Below are positions 25,945-36,900 of a DNA stretch of 40,396 bases, piece after piece. The stretch is from positions 1 to 40,396 of the forward strand of contig CAJNOQ010000830.1 in assembly GCA_905250885.1 (NCBI GenBank), written 5' to 3'. The DNA comes from Didymodactylos carnosus. Its lineage: Eukaryota; Rotifera; Eurotatoria; Philodinida; Philodinidae. A program made the translations under genes and the position numbers. Each line of letters begins with the position of its first letter. The stretch's first letter is position 1. The notes beneath the pieces were generated by a model. That model saw nothing but the letters and a program-made list of their open reading frames with translations, was not told the DNA's origin and searched no databases.

Positions 25945-26148
25945 GTGAACGTTTGTACAGAGAGAAATTGCTTGAAATCTGAAAATTTTATCCTAACGCG
26001 TACAAGCTAACGGCGAACCTTAATAAAATTAAAACAAATTAATGTAATCGTACACAATCGGGGCATGGATTTCATCCAGCCCCACTTTAGTCCATCACGT
26101 TTGATTGAAGGAGTTACACTTTAGACCCAAGGTCTGCACTGATAAGCT

Positions 26149-26180
26149 TTTTTATTTGTTTCTATATAAAATGTGCACAA
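26149..26180. repeat. 32-bp direct repeat, copy 2
   Basis: Partner of 25445-25476. Confidence 0.85.
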
Positions 26181-27255
26181 ATCTATAAAAAGAAGTTTAT
26201 AACAATAAAAATGACGAGATTATTTTTACAAAGCTAGAATAAATTACAATTAGAAAAATATAAGCATAACATTAATACAACTAGAAAATGTTGTAAGAAC
26301 ATAACGAAATAATAATATATCAGTCTGATTCTCATTTTATATATCATTCAACATTAATAATTAAGTTCCTACATTGCTCAATAAGTATCCCTAGTAAAAA
26401 AATGTTAGATAGCTCTTAAAACTAGCTTAGTAAGATTTTGATGAGATGATCTTAATTAAGATCTGAATAAGATTTTACGCTTTTATTTTCATTCATCCTT
26501 TTATTTTGCTTTCATACATTTATATAAGTAACAAAAATTTAATTGAGTTTTTAAAATGTCATTTTTCTTCCCGACTTTGCTTGTAGTTACTCTCTCGTAA
26601 GTGTTCAACTTGTAAGAAAATGTACACTGCAAGTTAACATTCAGGAGTGAACGTCTAAAAATATGAAATTTCTTTTCGTTCTGTTCGTCTGCAATGTTTA
26701 ACAATGCAGAACAGACGATTCAAACGAGAACTCGGCTCTGTAAACGAAATTTTTCAGCATTTAAACAACATATTCAAAAATACGTAGTGAATCATGAATG
26801 AATTTTATTAAAAAATGTAATTATTCTTAGTAAAGATCTCACCAAGATTTTAGAAAAATGTTATCAAAATCTTAGAATTTTTGGGTCTCACAACCTTAAA
26901 AAGATTTGTCTTAAGATCTCAGGAAAATGTATGCGCAATCTTACTAAGATCTTAATAAGATTCGAGTAAGTTTTTCACTTAGTTATTGAAGTTTTAATTC
27001 GTGTAATGTTGTGTGCAATGCTAATCTGAGGGATTTATTAATACATTGTTGTCTAATCTTGAAATGCATAAAAATGTTCGTGTATATCGTAGAACGTTTT
27101 TATTGTTGTACTTACTATTACGTACTTAATCTCATCATTTTTTTTCAAGTTACGTATTATAAAATCGAACTCTCATAAAAAATTTATGTTTTTCCAAGAA
27201 AAATTTGGAAAAAATTTTGTACGGCATAAATTATTATCGATATCACACAGTCTTC
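26181..27255. other. Intergenic, AAGATCTT-rich, no gene seen
   Basis: Repeats of CTTAGTAAGAT and AAGATCTTAATAAGAT occur near 26429-26475 and 26828-26965 in both orientations. This may be the trace of an old inverted-repeat element with poorly preserved arms. Confidence 0.4.
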
Positions 27256-28761
27256 GTAGAGTCGTATGAGGTAATTCTGACCACTCACACAAAGTTTCTT
27301 AGTATTTTGTGTATTTCTAAGGCGTTTTTAATCGGATAAGTGTGCTATTGAATATGAAGATAGAACTAACAGTTCTCTATCTGCTGATGTAAAAATCTTC
27401 TAAAAATCCCTCTCCGTTTTGGACCAGTATTCAAAAGGAGACAGGGACCTTCAAACCGGCCGAAATTGTCCCATATTCCGGCCGATAACCTATTTTGTGT
27501 GAAATAATTCCGGCTGGTCCATTCAAATACATGGAGTTTTCTGAAACAAACCTCTGCTAATTAACGATAAGTCCTAATCAGGTAGAAATTACACCAGTTT
27601 GAAGCTCTTCTTCTCTTCTATCTGTCATACCAATTTGAGATTATTAGCATCTATTCTAATGAAGTTAATTAAAATATAATAAGACGGGGTTAGATTTCTG
27701 ATCTTTTCCATTTTTGTCGATTGGGGTAATTCCGGCCTGTCAGCTATGTTTCTTGGTGTAATTTCGGTCAATCCATTCAAACACATGGAGTTTCCTGAAA
27801 CAAACATCTGGTACTTTTCGGAAGTAGATCTTTGACATACTCTTCAGATAAAAGGTATTCGTCATGTCATGACCTACAACATATGTGAAAATTGCATCTC
27901 AATAGCTCAAAATCAGCAGACTGTATGATCTTAAATATTTTGATGTAATTTTACACATATTGTGGTAATAAATTTACACAGTATTATTAAATATTCTCAT
28001 TAATTATGAACAATTCCTGGAAAAATTTCTATATATATCATGGGTTGTACTCTTATGAGTTGAATAAAAAAAATGAGTCATGAAATTCGATTAAAATTAA
28101 GCAAGATAATACTGAAACTAGAGTTAGATGTTTATGAAACAAATATCAAAGTACTTACAAAAACTCATTCAAAAAGTGATTGGATACCTTTAATTGTTTA
28201 ATCGATACATGCGAATGTGATTGAGGTAAGTACCAAGCATGGCGCAAAATACGATATCTCTGCCGTACATATAATACAATAATCAATGATTATAAAACAT
28301 AAACATTCTGTATAATTTTTTGCAATATTAAATAAGTAAAATAAACTAGATATCATATCCAATCAGTTTTTAATAATTTCAAATTTGTATGACAGATAGA
28401 AGAGAAGAAGAGCTTCAAACTGGTGTAATTTCTACCTGATTAGGACTTATCGTTAATTAGCAGAGGTTTGTTTCAGAAAACTCCATGTATTTGAATGGAC
28501 CAGCCGGAATTATTCCACACAAAATAGGTTATCGGCCGGAATATGGGACAATTTCGGCCGGTTTGAAGGTCCCTGTCTCCTTTTGAATACTGGTCCAAAA
28601 CGGAGAGGGAGTTTTAGGAGATTTTTACATCAGCAGATAGAGAACTGTTAGTTCTATCTTCATATTCAATAGCACACTTATCCGATTAAAAACGCCTTAG
28701 AAATACGCAAAATACTAAGAAACTTTGTGTGAGTGGCCAAAATTACCCCATACGAGTCTAC
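27256..28761. mobile_element. 1.5-kb element with about 384-bp terminal inverted repeats
   Basis: Left arm 27256-27639 and right arm 28378-28761 are near-identical inverted copies. They start GTAGAGTCGTATGAGG and GTAGACTCGTATGGGG. The arms contain repeated GGCCGAAAT/CCGGCCG motifs. The 740-bp middle holds a third, diverged partial copy of the arm (near 27720-27825). No coding capacity was seen and no clear target duplication was found. It is most likely a long-TIR foldback transposon. Confidence 0.85.
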
Positions 28762-29465
28762 TCGGTTTCGAAAGCATTTTCAGTTTCAGTATAAGAGTGA
28801 ATATTACATTTAGTGGAACAAACACGATACTAAACAATGGCATTCGACTACCAGAGACAAAATTTCTAAATCGGGACAGAAAAACAGAATACGACAAAAG
28901 AAAAGAAATGTGACGTGTGATTAACTTTGAGACGTTTTCAAAATGTGGTATAAGAATTTATCAAAATATCAATATTTTAATATTTGTATTATACTTCAAC
29001 TGGTCAGAGAAAGTCAATGATATCTCAACATTTTGTTGAGTGTATTCTAAACAAGTGAAAAGGTGAAGACCAATGGTAGATTTAGAAAATTTTTTGGGTG
29101 CTGACGAAATTTAAAAAAAACACAGTCCATAAAACTTCGCATGTGAGATTGATGAGTTTCTATGGGCAAGATTAGATATGCAATAATCCCAAGCATACTT
29201 TCCTGATGTGGCCTCTGTGGCAGATTACTTTGCTTTATTTTCATCCAAAAATGTATCATCTCACTGTACAAATAGAGTAGATAGAAAGTTGCAGCCCTAA
29301 TTTGAATGTATCTTTTTAAGATTTATACTACTTTGTCTTAATAGTTCCTCAACAGAGCGTCCCCGGTATTTCTGATGAAAAAAATATAAACTATCCTATT
29401 TGCAATTGTCGTCCGAACACGTTCGGTCGCATCAAGTTTTCAGACCGAACAGTTTTGTATAAGCG
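28762..29465. other. Intergenic, no gene seen
   Basis: No supported gene. A short palindrome, CGAACACGTTCG, lies near 29415, and the same ACACGTTCGG core recurs just beyond the next element. Confidence 0.4.
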
Positions 29466-29695
29466 CACTGTAAAAAATAGTGTGCCCAAAACACACTTAA
29501 CGTGCACATCACTTTGATTCGCATTTGCACATCTAGAATGCACGATGTGATGTGCCAGAAACACACTGGCAAAATTTACACACCTGCGAATATAGAGAGA
29601 CTTTTACACACCTAGGAAAAAACACACCAGTTTGATTCGCATTTGCACACTTAGAACTTTTACACATCTACGGGTACACTTTATTTTTTACAGTG
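29466..29695. mobile_element. Small MITE with CACTGTAAAAAATA ends
   Basis: About 230 bp with inverted ends CACTGTAAAAAATA and TATTTTTTACAGTG. The interior has two copies of TTTGATTCGCATTTGCACA and several ACACAC/GTGTGC units. Confidence 0.75.
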
Positions 29696-29819
29696 CGACA
29701 CGTTCGGGAACCGAAGTATCGGATTGATGCATACCTGGAATCAAAATTTTTCCCTAAATACGCCACTGATGAAGTCCAATTGCATATTATAAAATTAAAA
29801 GGTAAAGTGCACTAACGAA

Positions 29820-30262
29820 GGAATGTTTTCAGATATCAACCTTCCATTTCAAGCATCTTTTGTCCATAGATCCTATATAGTGGTCTATCAGAAATCCTAA
29901 AGGATTTGGGCTCCTACAGCTTCATTCAAAAGTTATGAATTTTTCTATTTTGCTGATACAGTTCATTACATAAAACATTGAAAAAATCATAACTCAGTGA
30001 AAACACGGTATGAAGGACTGAAAATTCTAAATAGACATATAGGACTGCGACAGGAAAAATTCGGTCCTTTATACCGTGTTTTCACTGAGTTATGAATTTT
30101 TCAATGTTTTATGTAATGAACTGTATCAGCAAAGTAGAAAAATTTATAACTTTTGAATGAAGCAATAGGAGCCCAAATCCTTTAGGAGTTTTGCTCGACC
30201 ACTATATAGGATCTATGGACAAAAGATCCTTGAAATGGGAGGTTGATATCTAAAAGAATTCC
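29820..30262. repeat. Foldback element with arms of about 205 bp
   Basis: The arms 29820-30028 and 30059-30262 are inverted copies with few mismatches, around a 30-base loop. Shared segments include TAACTCAGTGAAAACACGG and CCTATATAGTGG-type sequence. No coding capacity. Confidence 0.85.
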
Positions 30263-31349
30263 CTTGTGAGACATAAACTGCCGTTATTTTTACTACAAAA
30301 TGATTAAGTACCAGCGATAACTGACAGCAATAATACCAAATCAATAATCGATTTAAAACATTAGGATGGAGAATGGAATTTTGACAGGCAGTTTGAGGAC
30401 AACAAGTGTTTGGTTTTTAGTCTGCAAAAATCTTTTAAGATCCTAATCGGAGACACTGACTCTACATATTCTCATCAATCGTAATTGTATTTTAAATTTA
30501 TTGCTTTATCAAAGAACGTTTATTGTATTTCACACTTATAGTCTAGAAAGAATTTGTTATTGTAGAATTTAAATGATCCTCGGAAAAAATACAGAATTAA
30601 TCCTGTTTTCATAAAAATTTAAAGAAGATTGTGAGAAATGCTAGTTTTGTTATTTTTCGTATAGAACTGATCCCAAAAATTTTTTCTGCAGGATTAATTT
30701 TAATTTACCTATATTTGCAAAATCTTTTTTTTTCTTCCATTAATCATAATTCATAGCACGAAAATGAACTGTAAAGTAAGCGAAAATAAGTCTGATGCTA
30801 GTGCCAGACTAAACAAGAATGAACAATGAATTTTGTAATCTATGACGCATCTTTCCATACGACTGAATGTAATAAGTGAAAGTCGGCTTGTTGCTTTCCA
30901 CTGAGATATTTCCGGTTTAAATTAATCATCTACGTAGCTTATGTCACAGCTAGAAGTTAATCGATTGCAGAAATGTTTCACTCAGCCGACTTCCAATCTT
31001 CGCAGTGCACAGTTGGCAGCTAGCTTTTTAATTCGTCTTTACACGAACAGAACTATGATGCTTGCTTAGAATACTATTCTTAAAGTTGAGTCTTTTCGTA
31101 TTATGATGTAGTTACTCAGTTAAAACAGTTACTATTTAATGTTTGGAAGAAATGACATGAATGAGAAAAATGTCTATTATTAAATTATAAATTGTTTTCA
31201 AATGAAAATTTTATTATTTAAATAAAATAAATTTTCACAAAATAAGCACTTGTTAGTTGTAAGTTGAAAAAGAAGTCTATCCAAAATCATGAGGTAGTTT
31301 GGAGGTTATTTACTTACTCATCAAAGCATAACAGTAGTGAATGATTAAA
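30263..31349. other. Intergenic, no gene seen
   Basis: AT-rich sequence without a supported gene or repeat. Confidence 0.45.
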
Positions 31350-31860
31350 TCCACTTCGGGTCAATTATAGTATTTTACTGGAAGTATATTGGGCCCTCTT
31401 CTATTTCTCACATTGATGATTTTGGACTTAATCTGACTTCAAAGGCTCATCTTTTCGCTGATGATACATATTGCTTTATTACAGTGACACTAATCAGAAT
31501 AAGGTCGACATTATCTTGAACAATAGTCTTGCTTCAGTCTATCAGTGATCTCTACATCGGTTTTTACCATTAAAATTTGTTATATAAGTCTCATATTTTG
31601 ATGCATGTTGAAGAATTGTAGCATCTCGGTGTGTATTTTAGTTCATAATTATTCTGAAAACGTCATATAACTTTGTTGTTTCTAAATGTAACACATTTCT
31701 GAGAATGATGAAGTTTAAATACACATGCAGAGATAGAATATCGCATAATTTACGTAAGCGAGCAACATTTAAGAATATCATGTTCGCTTCGAGAACAACA
31801 ACTACCGGTTTTGTATGTGTGGAAAAGATGAAACAGAATCAGCCTTTACCGTAAGTCTTG
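31350..31860 (+). pseudogene. Decayed non-LTR (LINE) reverse transcriptase fragment
   Basis: Across frames one reads GSILGPLLFLTLM (31379-31417), then LFADDT with the catalytic aspartates (near 31447-31466), then NKVDIILNNSLASVYQ (near 31496-31545), in the order of a LINE reverse transcriptase. At least two frameshifts and several stops separate them. Further downstream SKCNTFLRMMKFKY resembles the conserved region after the catalytic domain. The 5' part, endonuclease and tail are not recognisable. Faint continuation may reach 32600. Confidence 0.75.
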
Positions 31861-33924
31861 ACCTAATTTTATTAAATGTGCATTTTTCAAAAGTATATAT
31901 ATCTGTTATTATGCAGTAATTAATTTTATTTGTATAACAAAAAGATTTGAAGTAGGCTAGTGTATCTATTTATTTCTATCTTTTATCTCTTGTTGTCTGT
32001 TTGATTTCTATCTAGATTCTCTCTTTATTTAAAAACATCTGTATATCTCGTGTGTGTGCGGATATTCTCCGCCCCCTCTCCCTCCCTGTCAATGTTTTTG
32101 TTTGTATTTCATTCTCCCATCTGGTGTATGTGACTAAAAAATTCATGACTCACTCAAAGTCATATGAAAATACTTCAGAATATACTACTTCAGTTATGTA
32201 CTTTACGATACTCTACTTCAGTTACCTTGTCTTCGAATTTATCATACTTCCATGTTATCAGTGCATAAAGTTGCTAAAATAAAGTACGTTTTGAAGTATT
32301 TACCATGATAAATAAAGAATCTGGTCGTTTTTTCGAGAACACACCATAAAAAACCAATATATTCGTACTTCAAATTTTGAAATTCAAACTGCTCTTGCAA
32401 AGATCTCATAAAAAGTCATCTATGGAAAAAAGATTTTTAAACCGATTTATATTACAAAAAGACTCTCTGAACTCTTGACTATATGGAGCAAGGAAATCGC
32501 AAGCGTCTATCTCTTATAGATGAAAGTTATTTAAAAATGATCATCGATCTCTTGATTTGAAAAGAATAGTAATTCAGGACAAACTTTTTGAATTATAATT
32601 GTGGTCAAAAAGAAATATTCAATCGCCTCTTTATCTATCTTTCTTTCAGTATGTTCAGTAATGACGAATAAATTGGACACAAAAACTACGGATTTTATTT
32701 TACTTTAATCATTTTTTTTAAATTGAGAATATTAATGAAACGCTACCGCTCATTATTCATTTATTATAAAAGGTGAAAGAATAACAACAACAACAACAAC
32801 AAAAATAAAAGTTAATTTGCACAAAACAACAAAAACATTAATAACGAAAAGTTTGTCGTCAGCGCGCATATTTCCAAAACAGATCCAAAGCTGTTCTGAT
32901 ATTATAAAAAAATTAGTGGATAAGATAGATCAGAAGAAAACAAAAATAAAGAGCACAAATCCATCATATAGAATAGAAGAGTGAACTGACAAAACTAAGC
33001 CAAATAGGATGAAGTTTAGTAGTATAGATGAATCTACAACAGTGATGTAAAAGTTAAAAGTTCTAGAAATGAATAGATGAAGATCATAAACGAATCGTTA
33101 TGATTTTATCCATAATAATCATATTCTTCTTTGAATATTGTGTTTGTGAATAAAACAGCAAACACACATCACAAACGAAATCAAACACAGTAATATTCTA
33201 TGGAACAATTAGATGTATTGAAAATAAACCAAATATGTCTAAGATATTTATATTAAAATAGGAAAAAGATTCTATGCATAGCTATGGAAGTAAGTAGTTT
33301 ATAATACATTATTTATTCATCCTCTTTATGTATAATTGAACCGTCTGAGATATCTGTCGTTAAAAACAAAGTGAAATGATGATTTTATAGCTTGAACGAA
33401 GAAATGTTATGTATAGGTATACACCAATCCGATAATTCAGTTACCGAACTGTTCACTGTCGATCATCGAGCTCTAGCTTGAAATTGTTGCATGCCTAGTT
33501 GTATGGTACTACGATAATTTTAACGAACGATGAAACCTGAGCATAAATGACGAGAGAAGAAAAAAAAAGAGTCATTGTTACGACTATTATATATAATACA
33601 CTGTTAAATAAAAAAAAGATAAAGACATTCGAGACATTAGTGTCATAGAGCATCTAATAAAAAACAAACAACACAATACTTTTTACACAATTCTTCTTAA
33701 TATATGTTTTGTTACTTCGAAAATGTAGCATCTATTTAATGTATCCGGACTATTTTGTCAGTTTATCATAACAACAAAAAAATCAATTAATTTTTGAAAT
33801 AAAACTAATCTAAACAAAGAGAAAGTAATAGAACAAAAACGGTACCACAATGATAGCATTAAGCGTTTTCGGTTGAGGAAAAAAGTAACTGATTGAGCAA
33901 ATGTATCACAACATAATGACTGAA
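31861..33924. other. 3' flank of the zinc-finger gene, no gene seen
   Basis: Long AT-rich stretch. It contains a short CAACAA run near 32787-32801 and a possible LINE tail up to about 32600. The last several hundred bases probably include the 3' UTR of the gene that ends at 33925. No RNA gene was recognised. Confidence 0.4.
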
Positions 33925-36900
33925 CTAAATTTTTGATTTTGATGAAAATGAACTTTTTGTTGTCGTTGTTGTTGTATTTAGTGGTCTGGACGATTCATGA
34001 TACGTTCTTAGATGAGCGCAATATTCAGTACTTGAGTGGTATAAAATATGACAAAATTTGCATTCATATTCACCCTAGAAAAAACGGAAATATATTTAAA
34101 ATATAAACAATAAAAGTAAAATAGTATCATCTAAATCTCACCATATCAGCCACAATTTTATCAATTTTTCGTTTTCTTGCTTCAGCTGTTAAATTTGATT
34201 TAAAAATTTCATTTCCACATCGCATACATTCCCACACGCCAAAATTTTTATTTGTTGAATCAGGAAAATCAAATTTTGTTATATCAACACATTTATCTGA
34301 TAAACATTTTGGACATGATACAGTTGCCTCTTTTGTTTGATCTTGTTGTCTAGAATAATCGAAATAGTTTTGTTCGTTCATGATTAAAAATGTGACTAAC
34401 TAATAACAGAGATACACAGCAGCGTATAACTCTAAATTATTTCAACGTTTCAGACTTTCTAAGGCCATTTTTAGGACGAAAGATGGTGCAAATGATTGTA
34501 ATTACAATAAAAAGAAAGAATATAATGCACATTTTTATCCTTCATGTCGAAAGAAAAGTAAAAGATTTTTACTTCTTCCTCTTAATATGAAGGACAAATG
34601 TAAATTGTCTTCTTTCTTTCTTTTTCTTCTAACTAAAATCATTTGTACCATCTTTTGTCTTGAAAATGACCTTAAAAAGTCTGAAACATTGAAATAATTT
34701 AGAATTGTACGTTACTGTGTATCTCTATTATTGAATAGCGACATCTTGACATTAGTATAAGCTTCATTCTGTCAGAATACAAACGGAAGAATATTCTGTT
34801 ATAGTATTCTGAACTAAATCTATCGAAACACACAAAAGTTTTATTCTGTACAATAATTGAAGCTGTGAAATCGACTCGATGTTATCAGTAGTATTTTTTT
34901 TTGTATGTGTTTTGTATTCTGTTTTTGGTAATCTTGACATTCAGATAATGATTTAGAAAAGACAGTAAACTTACGCTCTGGAATTGGTTGCTGATGTATT
35001 AGTCAACATTGAAGATGTTGAAGTTACTAATGATGTTGACAAAGGCTTATTAGAGACGGAAATTGAAGATAGTGACGCTGACGGGATTGGTAAAACAGTT
35101 TTGCTCGATAATTTTGATGTTGTTGTTGTTATTTTTTTCTTATTAACAATTGATGATGATGTAGATCTGGATGTAGCAATGGACACTGGTTTTGTTTTTG
35201 ATTTTTGTGGTAATAATAATTGTTTTAGTTCTATGTCAGAATTTTGTGAGACTGATGGTCGTTGCTTTTGTGGTTGATTTGTAAAAAACATGTTAAACTC
35301 ATTCTCTTCCTCGTCAATATCGTTGATAGTGGCTTTATTTACAGATGTTGGTAAAGAAGAAAACGATAGACTTTGAGTAGTAATTGCAGAATTTGAGATG
35401 GAGAAGAGTGATTCAAACTCATCACCTATTACGTCAGTCGTAAAATTTGTCGTTTGATTATCAGCAGGTGATAGTATTTGTTTTTCAGAACAATCAGAAA
35501 TGGGCGACGAATTTTTCAACACTTCACTAAGAACATCATCTTTATGGTCGTTGTTCACTGGAAGAGATGATAATTGAGGAGTCTAGAGAACGATAAGAAA
35601 ACATTCTCTCTTTAATAACTTATTATTTTGATGTTTATTTAAATAACATTCTAGTTAACACAAAACTATTCTCGTTCATGGAACGAACTCTATTCTTACA
35701 TTTTCGATACTAGATGTGCAAAAATGTAGATACTGTGATATTTGAGCGACTCGCTTTAGTAACTTTTACATTTTGAGTGTCGGTATCTTTTTATAGAAGA
35801 TATGACGTCTTATTATATATAAAGGAGAAAAGTGTATTATATAGTTACCTCTGACAAAAATAAATCACGAAATTGTCGTGTGCTATCACCTATCAGTTGA
35901 GATTGTGCTGAATGAATTTGCGTATTCATTTTCGTTAAATATTGCTGATTTTTTCCATCATTAGGGATAATAAGGCTTTCTGATGTTGTTGTTGTTCTTA
36001 TTGGCGTTTCATGCCATGGTAGTGATGGATTAAGAAACTGTTCGTACAAATCCTCATCGTTAATATTCGATTTACTTTCTTTATTTTGAAAACTGTCTGA
36101 GACGGATATTAATCCAGATGTGGAACATGAAGAGGTAGATGAAAGTGATGGTGCCGGTAGTGGACGTGTGCAAGAATATGGATGATTTGATTCTTCTTGA
36201 TCTTGAATTGATTTTAAAATACCTGTATCATTTTTACGAAGATGATGATGTTCTTGTTGATTATTATCAATTTCAGCATAATCCCCAACTAATTGAAATG
36301 TTGTACTAAACAATGAACCAAAATTCCATGTATCACTGTTCTTTTCTTCCTGATGATTTGTTCTTGTTGATATAACAGCTGGCGACGAAGAAGAAGTCGT
36401 TCGACCATCAATCTTATTAGTATCGGGTAAAATGCTGATACTCGAGCTTTGTTGAGAATCAGATGATGATATAGTTGACGGCCAAGGTAACAAAGGTTCC
36501 GATACCGATACATCGATTATATTAAGTGTCGGTAGAGTAGGTAACCTAAAACAAGCATTTGATATATAGAACAACCACGAAGAAATATATGATTATCTAT
36601 TTATAACCCGAGACGCTGATACTTACGCAACTGTTTGCTGTTGTTGACCTTCTTCTTGAGGACTTGTTTCGCTCTGATTGGTTAAAATATTAGTTAACAA
36701 ATTTTTAGTAGTTGTGGTCGTAGTAGTAGTCTGAAATGGTGGTGATGGAGAACGAGGAGACATTTGAACAAGTGGTTCAATTTTACGTAATTTTTCTTTT
36801 TTCGCCAATGGTTTTTGTTTCTTTATTTTATTGTTGTTAACAATAGTTTTATGGAGTGAAGTATTATTATTTTTATGTTCATAGGTGGCAGTGTTTTCAA

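Noticed and set aside
34127-34381. Independent 84-aa gene ending at 34127
   Set aside because: A GTGAGA donor at 34141 and an acceptor at 34075 join it in frame to a canonical C2H2 finger, so the stop at 34127 is intronic. Whether its start is the ATG at 34381 or an upstream exon remains open.
34984-35277. 97-codon plus-strand frame
   Set aside because: It is the reverse of a Ser/Thr-rich exon of the minus-strand gene.
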